A DNA stretch of 46,873 nucleotides from Pseudotabrizicola sp. (GCF_030656345.1 NZ_JAUSNR010000005.1:1-46873), one strand, 5' to 3'. Counted from the stretch's first letter, positions 18,031 to 27,578 are shown. Numbers and translations: made by a program. Notes: generated from the sequence alone by a model not told the origin.

Positions 18031-18615
18031 ATGGCAAACATTATTCTTCTGGGGCCCCCGGGGGCGGGCAAGGGCACGCAGGCCAAGCGGCTGGTTGACA
18101 GTCGTGGCATGGTGCAGCTGTCCACCGGCGACATGCTGCGCGCCGCCAAGACCAGCGGAACTGAAATGGGCCGCCGCGTCGCCGAGGTGATGGAGCGTGG
18201 CGCGCTGGTCACCGATGAGATCGTGATCGGTCTGATCGATGAGCAGCTGACAAAGGGCGCTGCGGGCGGCTTCATCTTCGACGGCTTTCCACGCACGCTG
18301 AAACAGGCCGATGCACTGGCTGATCTGCTGGCGAAAAAGGGCTTGGCGCTGGACGCGGTGATCGAGCTGTCGGTTGATGACGCAGCCCTTGTGGGCCGCA
18401 TCGTCAAACGCGCGGAAGAGGCGCGCCTGAACGGCGAGCCGGTCCGCCGCGACGACACCCCCGAAGTGTTCGAAGTGCGCCTGCGGGAGTATTACAAAAA
18501 CACCGCGCCGCTGATCGGCTATTATTACGCCAAAGGTGCTTTGCGGTCGGTTGACGGTCTGGCCGAAATGGACAGTGTGGCCGATGCTGTCTCGAAAATT
18601 CTTGACAAACCCTGA
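18031..18615 (+). CDS. adk: Adenylate kinase, short-LID form
   Basis: 194 residues. It interconverts ATP + AMP and 2 ADP. The P-loop is [10 protein letters not shown] (8-17), the AMP-binding segment is STGDMLRAA, and [10 protein letters not shown] is present. The LID is the short type ([19 protein letters not shown]) with no four-Cys zinc site. It starts 3 bp after secY, in the canonical secY-adk pair. A 177-bp leader of rpsM follows. Confidence 0.96.
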   Translation: MANIILLGPPGAGKGTQAKRLVDSRGMVQLSTGDMLRAAKTSGTEMGRRVAEVMERGALVTDEIVIGLIDEQLTKGAAGGFIFDGFPRTLKQADALADLLAKKGLALDAVIELSVDDAALVGRIVKRAEEARLNGEPVRRDDTPEVFEVRLREYYKNTAPLIGYYYAKGALRSVDGLAEMDSVADAVSKILDKP

Positions 18616-18792
18616 AAACCCCGCCGCCGCCCTTGACGGGCGCGGCATTTGCCCATAAAGCACACCGTCCCGGCATGGAATCGTGCCGAGGTTTCCCATT
18701 TCCGGGAAGAGCGTCATCCGGGCCTGGCCCTGATGGAGTTGTGAAAAAAGGTTCTGGCACCACGGAACCGCAACAATGAAAAGGACACACGT

Positions 18793-19161
18793 TTGGCACG
18801 TATTGCTGGCGTTAACATTCCGACCCAGAAACGGGTTCCGATCGCCCTCACCTACATCACCGGTATTGGCCCCGCCAATGCTGAAGCCGTCTGCGCTTCG
18901 CTCAACATCGACCGCGCCCGTCGCGTCAATGAATTGTCGGATGCCGAAGTTCTGGCGATCCGCGAATTCATCGATGCGAACTTCACCGTTGAAGGTGACC
19001 TGCGTCGCGAAACTTCGATGAACATCAAGCGTCTGATGGACCTTGGCTGCTATCGCGGCCTGCGTCACCGCAAGGGCCTGCCGGTCCGCGGTCAGCGCAC
19101 CCATACCAATGCTCGTACCCGCAAGGGCCCCGCAAAAGCCATCGCTGGCAAGAAGAAATAA
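18793..19161 (+). CDS. rpsM: 30S ribosomal protein S13, TTG start
   Basis: 122 residues. A head protein bridging to the 50S and contacting P-site tRNA. The N-terminus [22 protein letters not shown] requires initiation at TTG 18793; the nearby ATG at 18776 is out of frame (a different frame through the same bases). AAAGGA at 18780-18785 gives normal spacing to the TTG. An inefficient start in a ribosomal gene may be a device to lower its yield. The leader 18616-18792 contains two small hairpins (around 18671-18688 and 18692-18707). Confidence 0.95.
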   Translation: MARIAGVNIPTQKRVPIALTYITGIGPANAEAVCASLNIDRARRVNELSDAEVLAIREFIDANFTVEGDLRRETSMNIKRLMDLGCYRGLRHRKGLPVRGQRTHTNARTRKGPAKAIAGKKK

Positions 19162-19176
19162 GGGGAGCAGACACAT

Positions 19177-19572
19177 ATGGCACGCGATACCAAAGCATCC
19201 CGCACCAAGAAAAAAGAGCGCAAGAACATCGCCGCTGGCGTTGTTCACGTGAACTCTTCGTTCAACAACACCAAGATCCTGATCTCTGACGTTCAGGGCA
19301 ATGCGATTTCGTGGTCGTCCTCGGGCACCATGGGCTTCAAAGGCTCGCGCAAGTCGACGCCTTATGCCGCCCAGATGGCTGCTGAGGATGCTGGTCGCAA
19401 GGCTCAGGAGCATGGCATGAAAACCGTTGAGGTTGAAGTGCAGGGTCCGGGTTCGGGCCGTGAATCGGCGCTGCGCGCCCTTGCGGCTGTTGGCCTGAAC
19501 ATCACTTCGATCCGCGACGTGACTCCGCTGGCGCACAACGGTTGCCGCCCGCCGAAGCGCCGCCGCGTCTGA
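19177..19572 (+). CDS. rpsK: 30S ribosomal protein S11
   Basis: 131 residues; platform protein near the Shine-Dalgarno helix. Features are [18 protein letters not shown], the middle [21 protein letters not shown] and the C-terminus [17 protein letters not shown] ([15 protein letters not shown]). A GGGGAG ribosome-binding site precedes the ATG. It follows rpsM by 15 bp and is itself followed by a 13-bp hairpin before rpoA. rpsD is not present in this alpha operon, as usual in alphaproteobacteria. Confidence 0.97.
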   Translation: MARDTKASRTKKKERKNIAAGVVHVNSSFNNTKILISDVQGNAISWSSSGTMGFKGSRKSTPYAAQMAAEDAGRKAQEHGMKTVEVEVQGPGSGRESALRALAAVGLNITSIRDVTPLAHNGCRPPKRRRV

Positions 19573-19587
19573 TCGGCAGATATTGTG

Positions 19588-19618
19588 TCGGGCCGTGCGA
19601 CATCGCACGGCCCGATTT
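19588..19618 (+). terminator. Hairpin between rpsK and rpoA, attenuator-like
   Basis: A perfect 13-bp stem (19588-19600 with 19603-19615) of TCGGGCCGTGCGA and its complement, with a very short loop, then only three T. A partial terminator between rpsK and rpoA would set the ratio of RNA polymerase alpha subunit to ribosomal proteins. Confidence 0.65.
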
Positions 19619-19691
19619 CGGCATTTAAGGACCCTCGGGCGTCCCACCGCTTGCTGGACATGGGCAATGGGACAAGAATGGAGGCGACAGC

Positions 19692-20708
19692 ATGATCCAT
19701 AAGAACTGGCAAGAACTGATCAAACCGACCCAACTGGTTGTAAAACCGGGATCGGATGCGGCGCGTGTTGCGACCGTGATCGCCGAACCGCTGGAGCGCG
19801 GCTTCGGCCTGACGCTGGGCAACGCCCTGCGCCGGGTGCTGATGAGCAGCCTGCAAGGTGCTGCCATCACAAGCGTTCAGATCGACAACGTGCTGCACGA
19901 GTTTTCCAGCGTCGCTGGCGTGCGCGAAGACGTGACCGACATCGTGCTGAACCTCAAAGGCGTGTCCATCAAGATGGACGTCGAGGGGCCAAAGCGCCTG
20001 TCGATCTCGGCCAAGGGCCCGGGCGTCGTGACGGCGGCAGATATCTCGGAGTCGAACGGCATCGAGATTCTGAACCGTGAGCACGTGATCTGCCACCTTG
20101 ACGATGGTGCCGATGTGTTCATGGAACTGACCGTGAACACCGGCAAAGGCTATGTCTCGGCCGACAAGAACCGCCCGGAAGATGCCCCGATCGGGCTGAT
20201 CCCGATTGATGCGATCTACTCGCCGGTGAAAAAGGTCAGCTACGAAGTGCAGCCGACCCGCGAAGGTCAGGTGCTGGACTATGACAAGCTGACGATGAAG
20301 GTTGAAACCGACGGCTCGCTGACGCCGGATGACGCCGTGGCCTATGCTGCGCGCATTCTGCAGGACCAGCTGTCGATCTTCGTCAACTTCGACGAGCCGG
20401 AATCGGCGAAACTGGGCGAAGTCGATGCGGGTCTGGAATTCAACCCGCTGCTGCTGAAGAAAGTCGACGAGCTGGAACTGTCTGTCCGCTCGGCCAACTG
20501 CCTGAAGAACGACAACATCGTCTACATCGGCGATCTGATCCAGAAAACCGAAGCCGAAATGCTCCGTACCCCGAACTTCGGTCGCAAGTCCCTGAACGAG
20601 ATCAAGGAAGTGCTGTCGGGCATGGGTCTGCATCTGGGCATGGAAGTCGAAGACTGGCCGCCAGAGAACATCGAAGATCTGGCCAAGCGTTTTGAGGACC
20701 AGTTCTGA
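19692..20708 (+). CDS. rpoA: DNA-directed RNA polymerase subunit alpha
   Basis: 338 residues. The N-terminal domain (dimerisation, beta/beta' docking) contains [21 protein letters not shown]. The C-terminal domain binds UP elements and activators; its helix-hairpin-helix carries [14 protein letters not shown] and [17 protein letters not shown] with the DNA-contacting Arg/Lys residues intact. The ATG at 19692 is preceded by GGAGGCG (19680-19686). It sits between two strong hairpins, suggesting independent tuning. Confidence 0.98.
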   Translation: MIHKNWQELIKPTQLVVKPGSDAARVATVIAEPLERGFGLTLGNALRRVLMSSLQGAAITSVQIDNVLHEFSSVAGVREDVTDIVLNLKGVSIKMDVEGPKRLSISAKGPGVVTAADISESNGIEILNREHVICHLDDGADVFMELTVNTGKGYVSADKNRPEDAPIGLIPIDAIYSPVKKVSYEVQPTREGQVLDYDKLTMKVETDGSLTPDDAVAYAARILQDQLSIFVNFDEPESAKLGEVDAGLEFNPLLLKKVDELELSVRSANCLKNDNIVYIGDLIQKTEAEMLRTPNFGRKSLNEIKEVLSGMGLHLGMEVEDWPPENIEDLAKRFEDQF

Positions 20709-20714
20709 CAATTC

Positions 20715-20734
20715 GGGGGGCGGCAACGCCCCCC
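20715..20734 (+). other. GCAA-tetraloop hairpin between rpoA and rplQ
   Basis: A perfect 8-bp G/C stem (20715-20722 with 20727-20734) closed by a GCAA tetraloop, starting 7 bp after the rpoA stop. There is no T-run. It probably acts on mRNA stability or as a Rho-assisted end; 140 bp separate rpoA from rplQ. Confidence 0.6.
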
Positions 20735-20848
20735 AGCACCAAATGCCCGGACTGCCGGGGAACAACTGGGCCACAAGGCCCCAAGGTGAGTGCAGCCGCA
20801 CGTAGGCCGCACCGGACAAAGTAAAACACGCGTCTTTAGGAGATTCCC

Positions 20849-21262
20849 ATGCGTCACTCGAACGGCTACCGCAAACTGAACCGGACCCATGAACACCGCA
20901 AAGCGATGTTCGCCAACATGGCCGGTTCGCTGATCGAACACGAACAGATCAAGACCACCCTGCCGAAGGCCAAAGAACTGCGCCCGATCATCGAAAAGCT
21001 GATCACGCTGGCTAAGCGCGGCGATCTGCACGCCCGCCGCCAGGCGCATTCGCAGCTGAAACAGGACATGCACACCGCGCGCCTGTTCGAAATCCTCGGC
21101 CCCCGCTACAAGGACCGTCAGGGCGGTTATGTGCGCGTGCTGAAGGCTGGCTTCCGCTATGGCGACATGGCCCCGATGGCGATCATCGAATTCGTTGACC
21201 GCGACCCGAATGCCAAAGGCGCTGCCGACCACGCCCGGACCGAAGCGTTCGAGGCTGAATAA
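20849..21262 (+). CDS. rplQ: 50S ribosomal protein L17
   Basis: 137 residues. Typical N-terminus [24 protein letters not shown] and core [27 protein letters not shown]; the C-terminus is a short Ala/Glu tail. L17 lies at the tunnel exit on the solvent side. It is the last gene of the alpha operon and is closed by a strong terminator 29 bp later. Confidence 0.97.
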   Translation: MRHSNGYRKLNRTHEHRKAMFANMAGSLIEHEQIKTTLPKAKELRPIIEKLITLAKRGDLHARRQAHSQLKQDMHTARLFEILGPRYKDRQGGYVRVLKAGFRYGDMAPMAIIEFVDRDPNAKGAADHARTEAFEAE

Positions 21263-21290
21263 GCCGACCAGCCAACCGGCCAGAGTTTCG

Positions 21291-21329
21291 CAAAGCCCGC
21301 CCCCGGTAACAGGGGCGGGCTTTGTTTTT
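21291..21329 (+). terminator. Rho-independent terminator of the alpha operon
   Basis: A perfect 13-bp stem (21291-21303 with 21312-21324), an 8-nt loop and five T (21325-21329). It marks the end of the ribosomal superoperon. Confidence 0.88.
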
Positions 21330-21414
21330 GACCATGTCCGCTGACCTGTGCGCAAGCGGTTGAAACCTCCCGGTGCGTTGCCATATCCCTGTGCAAACCT
21401 GAAAGGGATGCCAC

Positions 21415-22791
21415 ATGCTCCGCCTCGCCGCCCTCATCCTTCTCTGCGCCACCCCGCTGGCCGCCCAGACCGAATCCCGCCCCCCGGTCACTGCCGCAGA
21501 AATCAGCCTCAGCTTTGCCCCGGTGGTGAAATCGACCGCGCCCGCCGTGGTCAACATCTACGCCAGCCGTGTGGTTGAAGAACGCCTGTCGCCCTTTGCC
21601 GGTGATCCGTTTTTTGATCAGTTCTTCAGCGGCTATGGCCAAAGCCAGCCAAGGGTGCAGAACTCGCTGGGGTCGGGGGTGATTGTCTCGGGTGATGGCA
21701 TCGTGGTGTCGAATTACCATGTGGTGGGCCGCGCGACCGAAATCCGCGTCGTGCTGAACGACCGCCGCGAATATGCCGCCGATCTTATCCTGGGCGATGA
21801 GGAAAGCGATCTGGCCATCCTGCGCCTGAAAGATGCCGCCGACCTGCCCGCGCTGGAATTCCGCGATTCCGATGAGGTAGAGGTCGGTGATCTGGTGCTG
21901 GCCATCGGCAACCCGTTCGGCGTGGGGCAGACGGTGTCTTCCGGTATCGTGTCGGGCCTCGCACGCAGCTCGGTCGAGCTGGGGCGCGGCTACTTTATCC
22001 AGACCGATGCGGCGATCAACCCCGGTAATTCCGGCGGTGCGCTGGTGGATATGAAGGGGCGTCTGGTCGGCATCAACACAGCGATTCTGACCCGCTCGGG
22101 TGGGTCGAATGGCATCGGCTTTGCCATTCCGGCCAATCTGGTGGAAACGGTGGTGGCGCAGGCGGTGGCGGGTGGCACGCGGTTTGAACGCCCTTGGGCC
22201 GGAGTGAACGGGCAGGCGATGGATGCCGGGCTGGCGGCGGCGATGAACCTGCCGCGCCCGGATGGTGTTCTGTTGTCCGATCTGCACCCGGAAAGCCCCT
22301 TTGGCAAGGCGGGCCTGCGCCCCGGCGACGTGGTGCTGTCGGTCGCGGGCGCGCCGACCAACACGCCGCAGGAAATGATCTTCCGCCTGTCCGCGCTTGG
22401 CATCGGGGCGACCGTGCCGGTCACCTATCTGGATGAGGACGGCACCACGACCGTCGATGTCACCCTGATCGCCGCGCCCGAATTGCCGCCGCGTGATCCG
22501 GTCAGCATCACAGACCGGGTCGCCCTGCGGGGCCTGAGCGTGGCGCGGATCAACCCGGCCCTGATGGCCGAGATGGGGCTGCTGATGGATGCCAGCGGTG
22601 TGGTCGTGACGGCAGCGCAGGATCTTGCCGCACAGGTTGGTCTGCGCCCCGGCGATGCGCTGCTGGCGATCAATGGCCGCCCGATCACCGATCCGCAGGA
22701 TGTGGCCACCGCCGCGCAGGAACAGACCCGCCTCTGGGCCATCGATGTGAACCGGGGTGGCCAGATCCTGCGCCTGCGTTTCCGGCTCTGA
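21415..22791 (+). CDS. Periplasmic HtrA/DegP-type serine protease with two PDZ domains
   Basis: 458 residues. The signal peptide MLRLAALILLCATPLAA is followed by a trypsin-like domain with a complete triad: His102 (SNYHVV), Asp132 (SDLAIL) and Ser206 (NPGNSGGAL). PDZ1 covers about 255-345 (LHPESPFGKAGLRPGDVVLSV) and PDZ2 about 370-458 (AAQVGLRPGDALLAINGRPI). Family members degrade or refold misfolded envelope proteins. The N-terminal loop region is shorter than in DegP, closer to DegQ/DegS size, but the signal is cleavable rather than a membrane anchor. It begins 86 bp after the rplQ terminator as a separate unit; no sigma-E-type promoter is evident to me. Confidence 0.92.
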   Translation: MLRLAALILLCATPLAAQTESRPPVTAAEISLSFAPVVKSTAPAVVNIYASRVVEERLSPFAGDPFFDQFFSGYGQSQPRVQNSLGSGVIVSGDGIVVSNYHVVGRATEIRVVLNDRREYAADLILGDEESDLAILRLKDAADLPALEFRDSDEVEVGDLVLAIGNPFGVGQTVSSGIVSGLARSSVELGRGYFIQTDAAINPGNSGGALVDMKGRLVGINTAILTRSGGSNGIGFAIPANLVETVVAQAVAGGTRFERPWAGVNGQAMDAGLAAAMNLPRPDGVLLSDLHPESPFGKAGLRPGDVVLSVAGAPTNTPQEMIFRLSALGIGATVPVTYLDEDGTTTVDVTLIAAPELPPRDPVSITDRVALRGLSVARINPALMAEMGLLMDASGVVVTAAQDLAAQVGLRPGDALLAINGRPITDPQDVATAAQEQTRLWAIDVNRGGQILRLRFRL

Positions 22792-22870
22792 CGCATGTCG
22801 GGTTTGGCTGGAATACACCTGAACGTGACATGCTCTGGCGCAGTCGCGCGCAGGGGCGTAGGTTAAGCCC

Positions 22871-24184
22871 ATGCCAGACCTGTTTGACACCGCCGCCGCG
22901 ACCCCGAAAGCCGAAGGCCCCCGCCCTCTGGCCGACCGTCTGCGCCCGCAGACGCTGGCAGAGGTAATCGGGCAGCGCCACGTGCTGGGCCCCGAAGGGC
23001 CGCTTGGGGCGATGCTGGCGGCAAAATCGCTGTCTTCGCTTATTCTCTGGGGCCCGCCCGGCGTGGGCAAGACCACGATCGCCCGGCTCCTGGCGGATGA
23101 AACCGATCTTGCCTTTGTGCAGATCTCCGCCATCTTCACCGGCGTGCCGGATCTGCGCAAAGTGTTCGAATCCGCCAAGATCCGGCGGCAGAACGGGCAG
23201 GGCACACTGCTTTTTGTTGATGAAATTCATCGCTTCAACAAGGCGCAGCAAGACGGGTTCCTGCCACATATGGAGGATGGCACCATCCTGCTGGTCGGCG
23301 CCACGACTGAGAACCCGAGTTTCGAGCTGAACGCCGCCCTTATGTCGCGCGCGCAGGTGATTGTGCTGGAACGCCTGTCGCTTGCCGATCTGGAACGCAT
23401 GATGCAGCGCGCCGAAATGGAGCTTGGCCGCACGCTGCCCCTGACCGGCGAGGCGGGCGAGTCGCTGCTGGAAATGGCCGATGGCGACGGGCGGGCGCTT
23501 CTGAACCTGATCGAGCAGGTGGCGGCGTGGCGGGTGGAAAAATCCATCGACCGTGATCAGCTGGCCACCCGGCTGATGCGGCGGGCCGCGAAATACGACA
23601 AATCGGGCGAAGAGCATTACAACCTGATTTCTGCCTTGCACAAATCGGTGCGCGGGTCGGACCCCGATGCCGCGCTTTACTGGTTTGCCCGCATGCTGGA
23701 AGGCGGCGAGGACCCGCGCTTCCTTGCCCGCCGCCTGACCCGGATGGCGGTAGAAGATATCGGCCTTGCCGAACCGCAGGCGCATTCGGTCTGTCTGGAC
23801 GCGTGGAACACCTACGAACGGCTTGGCAGCCCCGAGGGAGAGTTGGCGCTGGCCAATGCCGTGGTCTACCTCGCGCTCGCGCCCAAATCGAACGCGGTCT
23901 ATGTAGCCTATAAGGCGGCACGGGCCTCGGCGCGTGAGACTGGCAGCCAGATGCCCCCGCGCCACATACTGAACGCGCCGACCAAGATGATGAAGGATAT
24001 CGGCTATGGCTCGGGCTATGCCTATGACCATGAGGCCGAGGATGGCTTTTCCGGGCAGGACTACTTCCCCGAAGGCATGAAGCGCCCGGTGTTCTATCTG
24101 CCGCCCGAACGCGGCTATGAGCGCGAGCTGAAAAAGCGGGTGGAGTATTTTGCGAAACTGCGGGCAAAGCGGCAGGGTGGCTGA
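22871..24184 (+). CDS. rarA: Replication-associated recombination protein RarA (MgsA), AAA+ ATPase
   Basis: 437 residues. It works at stalled replication forks, related to clamp loaders and human WRNIP1. It begins MPDLFDTA, which resembles the short SSB/clamp-contact peptides of this family. Walker A is GPPGVGKTT (61-69), Walker B is LLFVDEIHRF (113-122), and sensor 1 is GATTENPSFELN. The C-terminal tetramerisation domain includes SALHKSVRGSDPDAALYW. It follows the protease gene by about 80 bp in the same direction, with no shared pathway. Confidence 0.95.
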   Translation: MPDLFDTAAATPKAEGPRPLADRLRPQTLAEVIGQRHVLGPEGPLGAMLAAKSLSSLILWGPPGVGKTTIARLLADETDLAFVQISAIFTGVPDLRKVFESAKIRRQNGQGTLLFVDEIHRFNKAQQDGFLPHMEDGTILLVGATTENPSFELNAALMSRAQVIVLERLSLADLERMMQRAEMELGRTLPLTGEAGESLLEMADGDGRALLNLIEQVAAWRVEKSIDRDQLATRLMRRAAKYDKSGEEHYNLISALHKSVRGSDPDAALYWFARMLEGGEDPRFLARRLTRMAVEDIGLAEPQAHSVCLDAWNTYERLGSPEGELALANAVVYLALAPKSNAVYVAYKAARASARETGSQMPPRHILNAPTKMMKDIGYGSGYAYDHEAEDGFSGQDYFPEGMKRPVFYLPPERGYERELKKRVEYFAKLRAKRQGG

Positions 24185-24276
24185 GCGCAGCGCAGGGTGC
24201 GGGCCACAGGGCGTGTTTTAGCCAGGATGAATGCGGCAGCAGAATGCGCAATGCCTGTGCGTCGGGCGAGCGCACG

Positions 24277-24305
24277 TTGACAATTCCGCCCAATAACCGC
24301 AAAGA
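24277..24305 (+). promoter_or_regulatory. Putative promoter upstream of rluC
   Basis: TTGACA (24277-24282), a 17-bp spacer and CAAAGA (24300-24305). The -35 is perfect and the -10 weak, which is common in alphaproteobacteria. It lies in the 227-bp gap between rarA and rluC, which otherwise holds no gene. Confidence 0.35.
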
Positions 24306-24411
24306 CAGCCCTTAATCCTGACCCCTGCAGGCCCGTTGCGGGCGACCGGGGTGTCGTTTCGTTCTCGCTTGCCGCAGGTCTGGTGGGCCTCCAACTTGCA
24401 AGGTCCATGAT

Positions 24412-25455
24412 ATGAGTGGCGTGAAAACATTAACGGTGTCTGAAGATGAGGGCGAACAGCGGCTGGACAAATGGTTCAAGCGCCGCTTTCCGCAGCTGAC
24501 CCAGGGCCATGTCGAAAAGATGTGCCGCACCGGGCAGATCCGGGTCGATGGTGCGCGGGCACGCGCGGCAGACCGCATCGCCCCCGGCCAGACCATCCGC
24601 GTGCCGCCCTTGCCCGACACCGAAGCGCCCAGCCGTTCCCCCGAAAGCCGGATCTCTGCCGCCGATACCAAGCTGATCCAGAACGCGGTGCTGTGGAAGG
24701 ATGAGCATATCATCATCCTGAACAAACCCGCCGGCCTGCCGTCACAGGGCGGCTCTGGGCAGGGCGACCGGCATGTGGATGGGTTGGCCGAAGCGCTGAA
24801 GTTCGGCTACAAAGACAAGCCCAAACTGGTCCACCGGCTGGACAAGGACACATCGGGCCTGTTGATGCTGGCGCGCACCGACCGGGTGGCGCGGGCGCTG
24901 TCCGAAGCGCTGCGCCACCGCAACACCCGCAAGATCTATTGGGCGCTGGTCGCCGGTGTGCCGCACCCGCGGCAAGGGTCGATCAAATACGGGCTGATGA
25001 AGGCCCCCGGCGGCGGGCGGGGCGAGGGTGAAAAGATGCTCTGCATCCACCCCGCCAAGATGTCAGACTTCCCAGATGCCAAACGCGCGCATACCGACTT
25101 TTTTACGCTCTGGTTCCTCGGCACCCGCATGAGCTGGATGGCGCTGGAGCCGGTCACGGGCCGCACCCACCAGCTGCGCGCGCATCTGGCCGAACTGGGC
25201 CACCCGATCATCGGTGACGGCAAATACGGCAGCACCGCGCAAGAGAATATGGGTGACGGCTGGGGCGCGCAGGCCGGGGGTGAGATGTCGAAGAAGATGC
25301 ACCTGCACGCCCGCATGCTGTCGGTTCAGCACCCGATCACCAAGGAGATGATGACCTTTACAGCACCCTTGCCCGAACACATGGCACGGACGTGGAAGCT
25401 GCTGGACTGGAACGAAAAAGACGTCCCCGCCGACCCGTTTGAGAGCTTGCGGTGA
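24412..25455 (+). CDS. rluC: Ribosomal large subunit pseudouridine synthase, RluC/RluD family
   Basis: 347 residues. The N-terminal S4 RNA-binding domain (about 14-66, EQRLDKWFKRRFPQLTQGHV) is followed by a catalytic domain with HRLDKDTSGLLMLAR; Asp144 is the catalytic residue. GRTHQLRAHLAELGHPI is the C-terminal family motif. It converts uridines of 23S rRNA (955, 2504 and 2580 for RluC) to pseudouridine; distinction from RluD is by overall similarity only. The stop overlaps the GTG start of the ATP12 gene. Confidence 0.88.
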   Translation: MSGVKTLTVSEDEGEQRLDKWFKRRFPQLTQGHVEKMCRTGQIRVDGARARAADRIAPGQTIRVPPLPDTEAPSRSPESRISAADTKLIQNAVLWKDEHIIILNKPAGLPSQGGSGQGDRHVDGLAEALKFGYKDKPKLVHRLDKDTSGLLMLARTDRVARALSEALRHRNTRKIYWALVAGVPHPRQGSIKYGLMKAPGGGRGEGEKMLCIHPAKMSDFPDAKRAHTDFFTLWFLGTRMSWMALEPVTGRTHQLRAHLAELGHPIIGDGKYGSTAQENMGDGWGAQAGGEMSKKMHLHARMLSVQHPITKEMMTFTAPLPEHMARTWKLLDWNEKDVPADPFESLR

Positions 25456-26159
25456 GCGCCTGGGCGGCCAAGCGGTTCTGGGCTGCGGCGCAGGCCGTAC
25501 CTTGCGCTGGCGGCTTCACCGTCCGGCTGGATGCGAAGCCGGTAAAGACCCCGGCCAAGCAGCCGCTGACATTGCCCACGCTGGCAATGGCGCAGGCCAT
25601 TGCCGCTGAGTGGGATCAGCAGCAGGGCCTGATCCGGCCCGACACCATGCCGCTGACCCGCGCCGCCAATTCCGCCATCGACAAGGTCGCCCCGCAGGTG
25701 GATGGCGTGGTGGCTGAGATTGCCAATTACGGCAGCACCGACCTGTTGTGCTACCGCGCCACCGATCCGCAGCCGCTGATCGACCGGCAGGCGGCGGGCT
25801 GGGGTCCGTGGCTTGACTGGGCGCGCGACGAACTTGGCGCGCCGCTGGATGTCACCCATGGCGTCATTCCGGTGCCGCAACCTGCCACCAGCCTTGCCCG
25901 CCTGCGCGCCCATGTGGCGGCGCATACCCCGTTCCAGCTGGCGGCCCTGCATGACCTTGTGGCGATCTCCGGCTCGCTGGTTCTGGGCCTTGCGGTGGCG
26001 CGGCAGCGACTTACGGCAGAGCAGGCTTTTGCCCTCAGCCGAATCGACGAATCCTGGCAAAATGAGCTCTGGGGCACCGATGAAGACGCCGCCGCGCTGG
26101 AGGCCCTTCGCCGCGACGCTTTGCTGACAGCAGAGCGATTCTTTGCATTGTGCGGGTAA
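25452..26159 (+). CDS. ATP12 family F1-ATPase assembly chaperone
   Basis: 235 residues starting with GTG (25452), overlapping rluC by 4 bp. The ATP12 signature is visible: FTVRLDAKPVKTPAKQPLTLPT near residue 20, AAEWDQQ, PLTRAANSAIDKV, the TDLLCYRA segment and the C-terminal SRIDESWQNELWGTDEDA. In mitochondria Atp12 binds the alpha subunit during F1 assembly; the bacterial proteins, restricted largely to alphaproteobacteria, are assumed to do the same. No atp genes are nearby. Confidence 0.88.
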   Translation: MSAWAAKRFWAAAQAVPCAGGFTVRLDAKPVKTPAKQPLTLPTLAMAQAIAAEWDQQQGLIRPDTMPLTRAANSAIDKVAPQVDGVVAEIANYGSTDLLCYRATDPQPLIDRQAAGWGPWLDWARDELGAPLDVTHGVIPVPQPATSLARLRAHVAAHTPFQLAALHDLVAISGSLVLGLAVARQRLTAEQAFALSRIDESWQNELWGTDEDAAALEALRRDALLTAERFFALCG

Positions 26160-26400
26160 CAATCCTGCCTAAAACGCAGGCGCTGCGACGCCAACCTGCC
26201 CGGAACAGCCTTTAAAGCGTTAATATGCAAAGAATTTAGGCAAATTTCTGCGACACGCTTGACCTTTCAAACCGCTTCGGAGGAAACTGTCCCAACTGGG
26301 AGAGGCTCACCTCCACTAGTTTCGTCCCCGTCCGCCCATCAACCGGCCTCGGGGCATAAAAAACGTCGGCACAAGGCTGACAACTCAGGATGAGGTAAGA

Positions 26401-27426
26401 ATGAAACAATCCGTATTCCTCGGCACCCTCGCGGCCACCACCCTGTTTGCAGGTATGGCACTGGCGCAGGGCACCTCGACGCTTGCAACCGTCAAGGCCC
26501 GTGGCGAACTGAACTGTGGCGTCAACACCGGGCTGGTCGGCTTTGCCGCCCCGGATGCAAGCGGCAACTGGCAGGGCTTTGACGTTGCCCTGTGCAAAGC
26601 CGTTGCCGGCGCGATCTTCGGCGATGCATCCAAAGTGGTCTATATCCCGACCACATCGTCGGACCGCTTTGAACAGCTGACCTCGGGCCGGATCGACTTT
26701 CTGATCCGCAACACCACCTGGACCTTCTCACGCGATACGGACCTGAAAATGGATTTCGTCGGCGTGAACTACTATGACGGTCAGGGCTTCATGGTCCGCA
26801 ACGATCTGGGCGTGTCTTCGGCCAAAGAGCTGAACGGCGCCACGATCTGCATCCAGACCGGCACCACCACGGAACTGAATCTGGCTGACTACTTCAAAGC
26901 CAACAACATGACCTATACGGCGGTTCCGATTGAGACCAACGCCGAAGGCGAACAGCAGTATCTGGCTGGGGCCTGCGACGCCTACACCACCGATGCGTCC
27001 GGTCTGGCAGCCACCCGTGCAGCCTTTGCTGACCCGGAAAACCACGTCATCCTGCCGGAAATCATCTCCAAAGAACCGCTCGGGCCTGCAGTGCGCCATG
27101 GCGACAGCGAATGGGGTGATGTGATCCGCTGGACGATGAACGCTCTGGTCGCTGCCGAAGAATTCGGCATCACCTCGGCCAACATCGACGAACTGGCGAC
27201 CTCGTCGCAGAATCCGGAAGTTCAGCGTTTGCTGGGCAGCTCGGACAATCTGGGCGCGATGATCGGGCTTGACGTTGAATGGGCCAAGAACGCGATCAAG
27301 GCCTCGGGCAACTATGGCGAGATTTTCGCGGCAACCATCGGCGAATCGACCCCGATCGGTCTGGCACGCGGTCTGAACGCACAGTGGACCCAGGGCGGTC
27401 TGCTCTACACCCCGCCGTTCCGTTGA
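26401..27426 (+). CDS. bztA: Amino-acid ABC transporter periplasmic binding protein
   Basis: 341 residues. The signal peptide MKQSVFLGTLAATTLFAGMALA is followed by a family-3 solute-binding domain (VKARGELNCGVNTGLVGFA, GFDVALCKAVAGAIFGD, TSSDRFEQLTSGRIDFLIRNTTW). It binds glutamate, glutamine, aspartate and asparagine in Rhodobacter capsulatus BztA (and AapJ in Rhizobium), which matches in length and gene order. A 241-bp upstream region with no gene holds a TTGACC at 26259 but no convincing -10. A hairpin after the stop should favour higher expression of this gene than of bztBCD. Confidence 0.93.
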   Translation: MKQSVFLGTLAATTLFAGMALAQGTSTLATVKARGELNCGVNTGLVGFAAPDASGNWQGFDVALCKAVAGAIFGDASKVVYIPTTSSDRFEQLTSGRIDFLIRNTTWTFSRDTDLKMDFVGVNYYDGQGFMVRNDLGVSSAKELNGATICIQTGTTTELNLADYFKANNMTYTAVPIETNAEGEQQYLAGACDAYTTDASGLAATRAAFADPENHVILPEIISKEPLGPAVRHGDSEWGDVIRWTMNALVAAEEFGITSANIDELATSSQNPEVQRLLGSSDNLGAMIGLDVEWAKNAIKASGNYGEIFAATIGESTPIGLARGLNAQWTQGGLLYTPPFR

Positions 27427-27441
27427 TCGGCTAGGAGATCT

Positions 27442-27467
27442 GGGCGCGCCGTCATGGCGCGCCCTTT
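27442..27467 (+). terminator. Hairpin between bztA and bztB, partial terminator
   Basis: A perfect 9-bp stem GGGCGCGCC/GGCGCGCCC (27442-27450 with 27456-27464), loop gtcat, three T. Placed directly after the binding-protein gene, it fits the usual device for making excess binding protein relative to membrane components. Confidence 0.6.
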
Positions 27468-27578
27468 CCAAAACCAAGATCCTTTCCAAAGCAAGAACAG
27501 GGTAATCCGCAGCGTCGGGGGATCGTCCCCACACACAAGGGCAAAGCCCGGGCACGCGCGGACTTCAGGGGAAAATAA

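Noticed and set aside
20522..23205. Long minus-strand frames opposite rplQ and the HtrA protease
   Set aside because: Overlap genes with full catalytic triad and ribosomal signature on the plus strand; no family features.
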